Source of the DNA: JAEULH01 sp034382075
GTDB taxonomy: Bacteria > Pseudomonadota > Alphaproteobacteria > Rhodospirillales > Defluviicoccaceae
Length of the DNA stretch: 29,469 nt
Reading direction: 5' to 3'
NCBI GenBank assembly: GCA_034382075.1
Contig: JAXMOZ010000043.1
Coordinates: forward strand, 1 to 29,469
The position numbers were made by a program, and so were the translations under genes. The first letter of the stretch is position 1; each line of letters begins with the position of its first letter. Shown here one piece after another: positions 20,874 through 29,355 of this stretch. The notes under the pieces were generated by a model that saw only the letters and a program-made list of their open reading frames with translations, searched no databases and was not told the DNA's origin.

Positions 20874-22439
20874 ATGGGCGAGGGCGGCCCCTTCATCGTC
20901 GGCGTCGATATCGGCACCACCAGCGTCAAGGCGGTGGTCTTCGACCGCGTCGGCGCCGTTGCCGGCCACCACAGCATCGGCTACCCGCTGCATGCGCCGG
21001 CGCCGTCCATCGCCGAGCAGGACCCGGAGGAGATCTTCGCCGCCACCGTCGGCGCCATCGCCGGCGCGCTCGCGGCCGCCGGCGTCCGGCCCGAGGCCGT
21101 TGCCGGCGTCGCCTTCAGCGCCGCGATGCACAGCATCATTGCCGTCGATGCCGACGGGCAGCCGCTGACCCGCAGCATCACCTGGGCCGACAACCGCGCG
21201 ACCGCGTGGGCGGAGCGCCTCCGCGGCGAGATGGACGGGCGCTCCATCTACCTGCGCACCGGCACGCCGATCCACCCGATGTCGCCGCTGGCCAAGCTGC
21301 TCTGGCTTCGCCATGAGCGCGCCGACATCTTCGCCCGCGCCGCCCGCTTCATCGGCATCAAGGAGTATGTCTTCCACCGGCTTTTCGGCCGCTACCTCGT
21401 CGACCTGTCGATCGCCTCGGCGACGGGGATGCTCAACCTGGAGGCGCTCGACTGGGATGCGGGGGCCCTGGAGGTCGCCGGCATCGGACCCGAGCGGCTG
21501 TCGGCGCTGGCGCCGACCACCAAGGTGGTGACGGGCCTGGCGAAAGAGGTGGCCGACGCCACGGGGCTCGCGCAAGGCACGCCGTTCGTCGTCGGCGCCA
21601 ACGACGGGGTGCTCTCCAACCTCGGGGTCGATGCGGTCCGCCCGGGCGACGTGGCGGTGACCATCGGCACCAGCGGCGCTATGCGGGCCGTCGTCGGCCG
21701 GCCGCTGACCGATCCCGAGGAACGCACCTTCTGCTACCACCTCACCCCCGACCACTGGGTGGTGGGTGGCCCGATCAACAACGGCGGCATCGTCTTCCGC
21801 TGGGTCCGCGACGAGTTCGCAGCCGCCGAGACCGAAACCGCCAAGCGCCTCGGCATCGACCCCTACGACGTGCTGACCCGGATCGCCGCGCGGGTGCCGC
21901 CGGGCTCCGCCGGGCTGATCTTCCACCCTTACCTCGCCGGCGAGCGGGCGCCATGGTGGAACCCGCGCATGCGCGGCTCCTTCTTCGGCCTCGCCATGCA
22001 CCACCACAAGGAGCACATGGTTCGGGCGGTGCTGGAGGGGGTGATCTTCAGCCTGCACAGCATCCTCGGCGCGGTCGAGGCGTCGATCGGGCCGACCTCG
22101 ACGATCCGCGCCACCGGCGGCTTCGCCCGCTCGGAGTTGTGGCGGCAGATGCTGGCCGACGTGTTCGACCGCGAGGTGGTGGTGCCGGAAAGCTTCGAAA
22201 GCTCGTGCCTGGGGGCCGCCGTCCTCGGCATGGTCGCGCTCGAATTGGCGCCGTCGCTCGACGTCGTCTCGACGATGGTCGGCGCCACCCACAGGCACCG
22301 CCCGATCCCGGCGCACGTCGCCAGCTACGACCGGCTGAAGCCCATCTTCATGAGCCTGCCGGCGAAGCTCGCCGACGAATACAGCGCCATCGCCGCCTAC
22401 CAGGAGGCCGGTGGGCCCGAGGCGGAGGGCCGGTCCTGA
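20874..22439 (+). CDS. gntK: FGGY-family gluconokinase
   Basis: Phosphorylates gluconate to 6-phosphogluconate with ATP. A 521-residue FGGY carbohydrate kinase (the Bacillus GntK type, unlike the small P-loop gluconokinase of E. coli): N-terminal phosphate-binding DIGTTSVKAVVFD (residues 12-24), SITWADNRA, then VTIGTSGAMRAV and FHPYLAGERAPWWNP, and the second FGGY signature around ATGGFARSELWRQMLADVF. Context with gntP, edd and eda supports gluconate as substrate. The ATG at 20874 follows the gntP stop by 28 bases that include a tandem repeat. The stop is 19 bases before edd. Confidence 0.92.
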   Translation: MGEGGPFIVGVDIGTTSVKAVVFDRVGAVAGHHSIGYPLHAPAPSIAEQDPEEIFAATVGAIAGALAAAGVRPEAVAGVAFSAAMHSIIAVDADGQPLTRSITWADNRATAWAERLRGEMDGRSIYLRTGTPIHPMSPLAKLLWLRHERADIFARAARFIGIKEYVFHRLFGRYLVDLSIASATGMLNLEALDWDAGALEVAGIGPERLSALAPTTKVVTGLAKEVADATGLAQGTPFVVGANDGVLSNLGVDAVRPGDVAVTIGTSGAMRAVVGRPLTDPEERTFCYHLTPDHWVVGGPINNGGIVFRWVRDEFAAAETETAKRLGIDPYDVLTRIAARVPPGSAGLIFHPYLAGERAPWWNPRMRGSFFGLAMHHHKEHMVRAVLEGVIFSLHSILGAVEASIGPTSTIRATGGFARSELWRQMLADVFDREVVVPESFESSCLGAAVLGMVALELAPSLDVVSTMVGATHRHRPIPAHVASYDRLKPIFMSLPAKLADEYSAIAAYQEAGGPEAEGRS

Positions 22440-22458
22440 CCGGCGAGGAGCAAAAGCC

Positions 22459-24357
22459 GTGAGCCTGCATCCCGAGTTTCGACGCGTTACCGACCGCATC
22501 TTCGAGCGCAGCGAGGCCAGCCGCGCCGCCTATCTCGCCCGCATCGCCGAGGTGCCGCCCAAGGGCGTGGCGCGGAGCTGCATCTCCTGCACCAACCTCG
22601 CCCACGGCTTCGCCGCCTTCGGCGAGCACGACAAGGCGGTGCTCAGGGAGAACGAGAAGCCCAACATCGCCATCGTCTCCGCCTACAACGACATGCTCTC
22701 GGCGCATCAGCCGTACGTGCGCTTCCCCGAGATCATCAAGGACGCGGCCAGAGACGCGGGCGGCGTCGCCCAGTTCGCCGGCGGGGTGCCGGCGATGTGC
22801 GACGGGGTGACCCAGGGGCAGGTGGGGATGGAGCTGTCGCTGTTCAGCCGCGACGTCATCGCCATGGCGACGGCGGTGGCGCTGTCGCACAACATGTTCG
22901 ACGCCGCGCTCTGCCTCGGGATTTGCGACAAGATCGTGCCGGGCCTGCTCATCGGCGTACTGAGCTTCGGGCATCTGCCGGTGATCTTCGTCCCCGGCGG
23001 GCCAATGCCCTCGGGCCTCACCAACACCGAGAAGGTGAGGGTTCGCGAACTCTACGCCGCCGGCAAGGTCGGCCGCGAGGAGCTGCTTGCAGCCGAGGCC
23101 GCCTCCTACCACAGCCCCGGCACCTGCACCTTCTACGGCACCGCCAACAGCAACCAGATGATGATGGAGGTGATGGGCCTGCATCTGCCGGGCGCCGCCT
23201 TCATCAACCCCAATACGCCGTTGCGCGACGCTCTTACGGCGGCGGCGGCAAAACGGGCGCTCGAGATCACCGCGCTCGGCGACAGCTATACGCCGGTGGG
23301 CAAGGTCGTCGACGAACGCGCCATCGCCAACGCCATCGTTGGCCTGCTCGCGACCGGCGGGTCGACCAACCACACCCTCCACCTCGTCGCCATCGCCCGG
23401 GTCGCCGGCATCCGCATCACCTGGGACGACTTCTCCGACCTCTCCGCGGTGACGCCGACGCTGGCCAAGGTCTACCCCAGCGGCAAGGCCGACGTGAACG
23501 GCTTCCACGCCTCCGGCGGCATGGGCTTCGTCATCCGCGAGCTGATCGCGGCCGGCCTGCTCCACGCCGACAAGCTCACGGTCGCGGGAGGCGGGATGGA
23601 GCGCTACTGCGAGGAACCCTACCTCGACGGCGACGAGCTGCGCTGGCGGCCGGCGCCTGCGGACAGCCGCAACGAGACCATCCTCCGCAAGCAGGACCAG
23701 CCCTTCAGCCCCAACGGCGGGCTGAGGCTGCTCACCGGTAAGCTCGGCCGGGCGGTGATCAAGGTCTCGGCGGTCGCGCCCGAGCACCGGGTGGTCGAGG
23801 CGCCCGCCATCGTCTTCGACAGCCAAAATCAGGTGTTGGAGGCGTTCTACGCCAACGAGCTGCGGCGCGACTTCGTCGCCGTCGTCCGCTACCAGGGCCC
23901 GCGCGCCAACGGCATGCCGGAGCTGCACAAGCTCACGCCGTCCTTGAGCGTGCTCCAGGACGAGGGCTTCAAGGTGGCGTTGGTGACAGACGGGCGGATG
24001 TCCGGGGCGTCGGGAAAGGTTCCAGCGGCGATCCACGTCACCCCGGAGTGCCTCGCCGGCGGAGCGCTGGCCAAGGTCCAGACCGGCGACGTCATTCTGA
24101 TCGACGGCGAGCGCGGCATCCTCGACGTGCTCGTTGACGCCGACGAGTTCGACCGGCGGCCGTCGGCGAGCGTCGACGTGAACGCCAACCGCTTCGGCTT
24201 CGGCCGCGAGCTGTTCAACGGCTTCCGCGACCACGCTTCCGGCGCCGAGCAGGGCGCCATGAGCTTCATGTTGCCGGACGAGGTGGTCTCGGTAGAACCG
24301 AAACGCACGCCGGGTCTCGGCGATCGTTTCGCCTTCAGCGCAGTGGGGGGACAATGA
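22459..24357 (+). CDS. edd: 6-phosphogluconate dehydratase
   Basis: First Entner-Doudoroff enzyme: dehydrates 6-phosphogluconate to 2-keto-3-deoxy-6-phosphogluconate. The 632-residue member of the IlvD/Edd family shows CTNLAHGFAAFG, PAMCDGVTQGQVGMELSLFS and LGICDKIVPG. Cysteines 44, 114 and 156 are candidate iron-sulfur ligands. Further on are ATGGSTNHTLHL and TDGRMSGASGKVPAAIHVTP. It is some 20-25 residues longer than E. coli Edd. The GTG at 22459 is set by GAGGAG nine bases upstream. It overlaps eda by four bases (ATGA), so the two are translationally coupled. Confidence 0.96.
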   Translation: MSLHPEFRRVTDRIFERSEASRAAYLARIAEVPPKGVARSCISCTNLAHGFAAFGEHDKAVLRENEKPNIAIVSAYNDMLSAHQPYVRFPEIIKDAARDAGGVAQFAGGVPAMCDGVTQGQVGMELSLFSRDVIAMATAVALSHNMFDAALCLGICDKIVPGLLIGVLSFGHLPVIFVPGGPMPSGLTNTEKVRVRELYAAGKVGREELLAAEAASYHSPGTCTFYGTANSNQMMMEVMGLHLPGAAFINPNTPLRDALTAAAAKRALEITALGDSYTPVGKVVDERAIANAIVGLLATGGSTNHTLHLVAIARVAGIRITWDDFSDLSAVTPTLAKVYPSGKADVNGFHASGGMGFVIRELIAAGLLHADKLTVAGGGMERYCEEPYLDGDELRWRPAPADSRNETILRKQDQPFSPNGGLRLLTGKLGRAVIKVSAVAPEHRVVEAPAIVFDSQNQVLEAFYANELRRDFVAVVRYQGPRANGMPELHKLTPSLSVLQDEGFKVALVTDGRMSGASGKVPAAIHVTPECLAGGALAKVQTGDVILIDGERGILDVLVDADEFDRRPSASVDVNANRFGFGRELFNGFRDHASGAEQGAMSFMLPDEVVSVEPKRTPGLGDRFAFSAVGGQ

Positions 24358-24974
24358 CCATCGCAGGCATCCTCCGGGTCAGCCCGGTCATCCCGGTCGT
24401 CGTCATCGACGACGAGGAGGACGCGGTGCCCTTGGCCCAGGCGCTCGTTGCCGGCGGCGTCAAGGTGATCGAGGTCACGCTGCGCACGGATGCGGCGCTG
24501 GCCGCCGCCCGCGCCATCAGCGCCAATGTCCACGACATCGTCGTCGGCATCGGCACGGTGACGCGCGCCGAGGACTTCGCCGCGGCCGCCGAGGCCGGTG
24601 CCCGCTTCGTCGTCAGCCCCGGCATCACCGACGAGCTGCTCCGGGCCGCGCAGGCGAGCGAGCTCAACTACCTGCCCGGGGTGATGACCCCGTCCGAGGT
24701 GATGCGGGCGCGCGAAGCCGGGCTGAGCGACCTCAAGCTGTTTCCGGCGGAGGCGGCGGGCGGCGTCGCCCTGGTGCAGGCGCTCGCCGGGCCGTTCCCG
24801 GACGTCACCTTCTGCCCGACCGGAGGCATCTCCGCCGACGCGGCCCGCCGCTACCTGGAGCAGCCCAACGTCGCCTGCGTCGGCGGCTCGTGGCTGACGC
24901 CGAGGGCGGCCGTCGACGCCCAGGACTGGCCGGCCATCACCGCCCTTGCCAGGCAAGCGGCATCGCTGAGCTGA
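24354..24974 (+). CDS. eda: 2-dehydro-3-deoxy-6-phosphogluconate aldolase
   Basis: Second Entner-Doudoroff enzyme: cleaves KDPG to pyruvate and glyceraldehyde-3-phosphate through a Schiff base. The 206-residue class I aldolase has the catalytic lysine K128 in LSDLKLFPAE, the general base E40 in VIEVTLRT, and R44. GIGTVTRAEDF, RFVVSPGITDELL and FCPTGGIS follow the family order. The start overlaps the edd stop (ATGA). It ends the gntP-gntK-edd-eda operon; two palindromic repeats follow. Confidence 0.97.
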   Translation: MTIAGILRVSPVIPVVVIDDEEDAVPLAQALVAGGVKVIEVTLRTDAALAAARAISANVHDIVVGIGTVTRAEDFAAAAEAGARFVVSPGITDELLRAAQASELNYLPGVMTPSEVMRAREAGLSDLKLFPAEAAGGVALVQALAGPFPDVTFCPTGGISADAARRYLEQPNVACVGGSWLTPRAAVDAQDWPAITALARQAASLS

Positions 24975-24998
24975 GGCCGCAACGGACCGGCCTCCTCG

Positions 24999-25029
24999 TA
25001 GGGCGGGTCGAGGCGAAGCCGGACCCGCC
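24999..25029 (+). repeat. Half-copy of the palindromic repeat found at 1792
   Basis: These 31 bases are identical to 1792-1822 and form a hairpin (GGCGGGTC with GACCCGCC). The second half of the bimodal element is missing. Lies 24 bases after the eda stop and could act as a transcript-end structure. Confidence 0.85.
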
Positions 25030-25073
25030 GAGCCGGCTCCTTGCGTATCAGGTGTGCCGCTGCGCGCGCAATG

Positions 25074-25222
25074 CCCTCACCCTCCCGCTACGCGGGTGCG
25101 CCGCTTCGCGGAGCACCCCTCTCCCGTGCTTCGCCCGGGCGAGGGGAAGGAGGCGCCGATGATGCCGATCAACCCCCTCCCGCGCGCCGATAGGCGCAAG
25201 TTGGAGAGGGCCGGGGTGAGGG
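25074..25222. repeat. 149-bp palindromic element with terminal inverted repeats
   Basis: It begins CCCTCACC (25074-25081) and ends GGTGAGGG (25215-25222). Inside are further hairpins: GGTGC-CCGC-TTC-GCGG-GCACC near 25098-25120, GCCCGGGC near 25137, and GCGCC-GATA-GGCGC near 25186. It carries no gene. Such nested-palindrome elements are typical dispersed intergenic repeats; only this copy is in the window. Confidence 0.7.
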
Positions 25223-25332
25223 CCGCCCGCCCCTACATCGCCAGGCCGCTGCGCGGCCCGCGATGACGGCGTTACAGAGGCAGGGTCATCGACCCGATCA
25301 CGAACGACTGGAATGTGCCGGACGCCCTGCCT

Positions 25333-25608
25333 TCAGCCGCCGGCGGTGGTGGGGTCGATGATCCGCTGCACCTCGGTGATCCGGTTGGCCGGAAAGCCGC
25401 TGAGCTCGGAGTGTCGGCGGATGATCTCTTCGTCCTCGGCGAGGTAGACGCAGAAGGTCTTGTCGGCGGCGACGTACGACTCCTGCCACTGGATGCTCGG
25501 GCCAAGCGCCGCCAGCGTCTCGTTCGACTTCATCGCGGCTTGCCGGAGCGCCTCGCGCTCGGCGCTGCCGATGGCGGGCAGCTCGCGTTCGATGATGTAT
25601 CTGCGCAC
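25333..25608 (-). CDS. DUF4242 family protein (nickel-binding-like fold)
   Basis: A 91-residue protein: RRYIIERELPAIGSAEREAL at the start, LGPSIQWQESYVAADKTFCV mid-protein, then YLAEDEEIIRRHSELSGFPA and a short tail ending IDPTTAGG. This is the DUF4242 ferredoxin-like fold; one Streptomyces member (SCO4226) binds nickel. The role here is unknown. The GTG at 25608 is chosen because GGGAGGA lies eight bases upstream; longer in-frame extensions are unconvincing. Single gene between the eda repeats and the FIST gene, divergent from the latter. Confidence 0.85.
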   Translation of the reverse strand: MRRYIIERELPAIGSAEREALRQAAMKSNETLAALGPSIQWQESYVAADKTFCVYLAEDEEIIRRHSELSGFPANRITEVQRIIDPTTAGG

Positions 25609-25834
25609 GGTCGTCCTCCCTGATGCTTTTACCGACGGCCTTGGCGGCCTTTGACCCGCAAAACGTATCCCGGCGCGGGCGAAGCCGCACCGCGACCTTG
25701 GTCGGAGGCGCACCGGCTCAGACCAAAGTCGGCTTCTGCCGAACACCAAAACGTCGTAAAAGAGAAAGAACGAACAAAGCCGGGCCAAGCCGGCATCGGC
25801 CGGCTTCGAACGCCGGCGCTGACCGCGGGGAGGA

Positions 25835-26989
25835 ATGTCCAGGCGCATGGGCCGCGGCATTCGCATCGGCTACTCGCGTGAGCGCGAGCCTCGTTGCGCC
25901 GCCCGGGAGCTGCACGCGGCGCTGGCGCAGCCGGACGCCTGCGTCGCCGTCTTCTTCTGCTCCGCCGAGTACGATCTGCAGGCGCTCAGCGACGAACTGG
26001 CCGCCCTGTTCGGCACCGTCAGGCTGATCGGCTGCACCACCGCCGGCGAGATTTCGCCGGTCGGCTATCTCGACGGCGCCATCGTCGGCTTCTCCCTGGC
26101 CGCGCCGGACTTCGCCGCGGTGGCCGCGCCGCTCCGCGAGCTGCCGTCCTTCTCCATCACCGAAGGCGAGGCCATCGTCCGCGAGCTGCGCCAGCGCCTG
26201 GAGCGCGAGGCGAGGGGCATGGCCGAGAACGACTTCGCCTTCCTGCTGATCGACGGCCTCGACAAGTGCGAGGACCTGGTGGTCAGTTCGATCTACTCGG
26301 CGTTGGGGAAGGTGCCGCTGTTCGGCGGCTCCTCGGGCGGGGCGATGTCGTTCGGCTCGAGCTCGGTCTACTGCGACGGCGCCTTCGTGCGAGACTGTGC
26401 AGTGCTGCTGCTGGTCCGCACCCGGCGGCGGTTCAAGCTGTTCACCATCGACCACTTCCTGCCGTCCGGCACCCGGATGGTCATCACCGAGGCGGACCCG
26501 CGCTCGCGCGTCGTCACCGAGATCAACGCCGAGCCGGCCGGGCGCGAGTACGCCCGCCTGGTCGGCCTCGACGTCGACAAGCTGACGCCGATGATCTTCG
26601 CCACCTACCCGGTGCTGGTGCGGGTCGGCGGCCGCTACTACGTCCGCTCGATCCAGAAGGTGAACGAGGATGGCAGCCTCACCTTCTTCTGCGCCATCGA
26701 CAAGGGGCTGGTGCTGACGGTGGCCAAGGGCACCGACATCATCCGCAACCTGGCCGATCAGCTCGCCGCGGTCCGCGCCGAGATCGGCCGCCCGGAGCTG
26801 CTCATCGGCTGCGAATGCATCCTCCGCTCCCTGGAGCTGGAGCAGAAGCAGCTCAAGGGCGAGGCCGGGCGGCTGTTGGCGGAGCAGAACATCGTCGGCT
26901 TCAACACCTTCGGCGAGCAGTTCCAGGCCATGCACGTCAATCAGACCTTCACCGCCGCCGCCATCGGCTACGAGGCGGCCGGCGAATGA
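25835..26989 (+). CDS. FIST-domain sensor protein (NosP-like)
   Basis: A 384-residue protein with both FIST-N and FIST-C domains. FIST-N has DACVAVFFCSAEYDLQALSD, then LIGCTTAGEISPVGYLDGAIV (first 20) and FLLIDGLDKCEDLVVSSI. FIST-C has LFGGSSGGAMSFGSSSVYCD (about 166-185) and ends NIVGFNTFGEQFQAMHVNQT. FIST proteins next to histidine kinases are small-molecule sensors; the NosP branch binds nitric oxide through heme and controls its kinase. The FIST-then-kinase order with ATGA overlap matches NosP-NahK. Heme ligation cannot be read from sequence (candidate His in IDHFLPSG). Start 25835 is uncertain: GGAGGA is very close; 25847 is the alternative. Confidence 0.88.
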   Translation: MSRRMGRGIRIGYSREREPRCAARELHAALAQPDACVAVFFCSAEYDLQALSDELAALFGTVRLIGCTTAGEISPVGYLDGAIVGFSLAAPDFAAVAAPLRELPSFSITEGEAIVRELRQRLEREARGMAENDFAFLLIDGLDKCEDLVVSSIYSALGKVPLFGGSSGGAMSFGSSSVYCDGAFVRDCAVLLLVRTRRRFKLFTIDHFLPSGTRMVITEADPRSRVVTEINAEPAGREYARLVGLDVDKLTPMIFATYPVLVRVGGRYYVRSIQKVNEDGSLTFFCAIDKGLVLTVAKGTDIIRNLADQLAAVRAEIGRPELLIGCECILRSLELEQKQLKGEAGRLLAEQNIVGFNTFGEQFQAMHVNQTFTAAAIGYEAAGE

Positions 26990-29259
26990 CCGACGCCTTC
27001 GCCGTCGAAGTCGCGGAAGATCCGACGGATCCGGCCGCCCAGACGCGCAAGCTCAACAAGATCATCAAGGTCCTGATGGACCAGGTCGAGCGCGGCACCG
27101 ACTTCCAGGGCAACGCCTACTCGCTGTTCCAGACTGCGATCGTGCTGGAGGACCGGGTCCGCGAGCGCACCCGCAACCTGGAGCAGGCGCTGCGCGAGCT
27201 GGGCGAGACCAACGCCCAGCTCAGCCGCGCCAAGGACGAGACCGAGGCGGTGCAGACCCGGCTCCGGGAGGCGATCGAGAGCATCTCCGAAGGCTTCATG
27301 CACTGCGACGCCGACGACAGGCTGGTGCTCTGCAACCGCAAGTTCCTGGAGTTCTGGCCGGGGATCGAGGCCGTGGCGAAGGTGGGAACGCCGTTCGCGA
27401 CGATCTCCCGCTGGACCGTGGAAACCGGCCTCGCCACGCCGCTCGATCTCGATCCGGAAGCCTGGCTGCGCCGGCGGCTGCGCCGGCACCGGAGCCCCGG
27501 CGAGCCCATCGTCGTGCACCTGCGCACCGGCGGCTGGCTGCAGATCCGCGAGCGGATGACCCGCGACGGCGGCATCGTCGGCATCTACACCGACATCAGC
27601 GAGCTCAAGGTGTCCGAGGAGCGCCGGCGGGAGCGCGAGCTCGCGGAAAAGTCGGTCCTGCTGCAGTCGACCCTGGACAACCTGATGCAGGGCGTCTCGG
27701 TGTTCGACCGCGACCTTCGCCTGGTCGCCTGGAACGACCAGTTCATCGACCTGCTGGAGCTTCCCGATTGGCTGGTCCAGCCGGGCGCGCCGCTCGCCGA
27801 CTACCTCAGGTTCCGCTCCGAGCGCGGCGACTACGGCCGAAACGGCGCCGCCGCCGCGGCGGTGCGCCTGGAGACGGCGCGCCAGCGCAAACCCTTGCAG
27901 AACGACCAGGTGTTGCCCAGCGGCCGGGTGCTGGAGGTTCGCCGCGATCCCATGCCGGACGGCGGTTTCGTCACCACCTACACCGACATCACCGAGCGCA
28001 AGGAGTCGGCCGAGGCGCTGCGGGAGGCCAAGGAGGGCCTGGAGCGCCGCGTCGCCGAGCGCACCGCCGAGCTCACCGACCTCAATGCCAAGCTGCGCCA
28101 GGAGATCTTCGAGCGGGCGAAGATCGAGGAGGCGCTGAGGGTGGCCAAGGCCGAGGCCGAGATCGCCAACCTGAGCAAGACCAAGTTTCTCGCCGCCGCC
28201 AGCCACGACCTGTTGCAGCCGCTGAACGCCGCCCGGCTGTTCGTCGCCGCCCTCCTGGAGCGGCCGCTGGGCGACAAGGAGAGCGAGTTCGCCCAGCGGA
28301 TCGACGGCGCGTTGAAGAGCGTCGAGGCGCTGCTGGCCACCCTGCTCGACATCTCCAAGTTCGACGCCGGCGCGGTCAGCGTCGAGCGTGCCGAGTTCGA
28401 CATCGGCGACGTGCTCTCCGGCCTGGAGCACGAGTACGCCCCGCTCGCGCGCGAGGCCGGGCTCGAGTTCCGCGTCGCGTCCTGTTGCGCGGTGGTGCTG
28501 AGCGACGCCGCCCTGCTCGCCCGGATCGTCCGCAACTTCGTCAGCAACGCCATCCGCTACACGCCCTCGGGGCGGATCCTGCTGGGGTGCCGCCGCCGCG
28601 GGCGGATGCTGCGGATCGAGGTGTGGGACACCGGGCTCGGCATCCCCGAGGCCAGCATCTCGGAGATCTTTCAGGAGTTTCGCCAGCTCGGCAACCGCCA
28701 CGGCCGGGAGAAGGGCTTCGGCCTTGGCCTCGCCATCGTCCAACGCATTGCCAAGGCGCTCGGCCACCCGATCACCGTCCGCTCGTCCGTCAACTCCGGC
28801 TCGGTCTTCGCCGTCGAGGTGCCGCTGGGCATCGGCGCGGCGACACCGAAGCGGCGCGGGCCCTTGGCCGCGTCGGTCGCCAACACGGTCAGCGGCGCCC
28901 TGGTCGCGGTGATCGAGAACGACGAGGTGGTGAGCGAGGGCATGCGGGTCCTGCTGGAGGGCTGGGGCTGCGAGATCGTCAACGCCTTCGACGGCGACGA
29001 CGTCGTCCGCGCCGCCGACGAGAAGCGGCGGTGGCCGGGCCTGCTGGTCGCCGACTACCACCTGGACGACGGCCGGACGGGCGTGCAGGCCATCGCCCGG
29101 GTTCGCGAGGCGGCGGGCAGCCCGATCCCCGGCATCGTCATTACCGCCGACCGCAGCCCGGAGGTGCTCAGGCTGGTGCGAAGCTCCGGCTTCTTCCTGC
29201 TCAACAAGCCGATCCGCCCGGCCAAGCTGCGGGCGCTGATGTCGCACATCCTCGCCTGA
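26986..29259 (+). CDS. PAS hybrid histidine kinase with C-terminal receiver (NahK-like)
   Basis: A 757-residue cytoplasmic sensor kinase without membrane segments. Order: coiled coil (about 20-95), PAS 1 (about 96-207), PAS 2 (about 225-338; both contain a GI/FV-x-x-YTDI strand end), long coiled coil (340-400), HisKA with H407 in AASHDLLQPLNAARLF, HATPase (N521, DTGLGIP at 548-554, GFGLGLAIV), and a receiver domain (about 637-757) with D690 in VADYHLDDG, T720 and K741. The receiver makes it a hybrid that likely passes phosphate on to a separate phosphotransfer protein not present here. Starts inside the FIST gene stop (ATGA), so it is coupled to it; the frame is open upstream only as a shadow of the FIST gene. 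Confidence 0.95.
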   Translation: MTDAFAVEVAEDPTDPAAQTRKLNKIIKVLMDQVERGTDFQGNAYSLFQTAIVLEDRVRERTRNLEQALRELGETNAQLSRAKDETEAVQTRLREAIESISEGFMHCDADDRLVLCNRKFLEFWPGIEAVAKVGTPFATISRWTVETGLATPLDLDPEAWLRRRLRRHRSPGEPIVVHLRTGGWLQIRERMTRDGGIVGIYTDISELKVSEERRRERELAEKSVLLQSTLDNLMQGVSVFDRDLRLVAWNDQFIDLLELPDWLVQPGAPLADYLRFRSERGDYGRNGAAAAAVRLETARQRKPLQNDQVLPSGRVLEVRRDPMPDGGFVTTYTDITERKESAEALREAKEGLERRVAERTAELTDLNAKLRQEIFERAKIEEALRVAKAEAEIANLSKTKFLAAASHDLLQPLNAARLFVAALLERPLGDKESEFAQRIDGALKSVEALLATLLDISKFDAGAVSVERAEFDIGDVLSGLEHEYAPLAREAGLEFRVASCCAVVLSDAALLARIVRNFVSNAIRYTPSGRILLGCRRRGRMLRIEVWDTGLGIPEASISEIFQEFRQLGNRHGREKGFGLGLAIVQRIAKALGHPITVRSSVNSGSVFAVEVPLGIGAATPKRRGPLAASVANTVSGALVAVIENDEVVSEGMRVLLEGWGCEIVNAFDGDDVVRAADEKRRWPGLLVADYHLDDGRTGVQAIARVREAAGSPIPGIVITADRSPEVLRLVRSSGFFLLNKPIRPAKLRALMSHILA

Positions 29260-29310
29260 GCGCCCTGATCAAGCTTCAGTCGAAGGCGGCAGGCTTCAAG
29301 TAGCGCGTGG

Positions 29311-29333
29311 ATGGCCGCAACACGTGCGGCCAT
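29311..29333 (+). terminator. Possible terminator hairpin after the hybrid kinase
   Basis: ATGGCCGC (29311-29318) pairs with GCGGCCAT (29326-29333) around a seven-base loop, 52 bases after the kinase stop. No T run follows, so termination is uncertain; it may be an insertion-sequence flank structure. Confidence 0.35.
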
Positions 29334-29355
29334 GACGGAATAATACCAAACTTCA

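Noticed and set aside
22348..24354. 668-codon minus-strand frame opposite edd
   Set aside because: Shadow of edd; repetitive Glu/Val/Gly/Arg composition, no recognisable domain.
25894..26985. Open frame running 364 codons upstream of the hybrid kinase
   Set aside because: Arg-rich noise lying under the FIST gene; the kinase start is fixed by the ATGA overlap.
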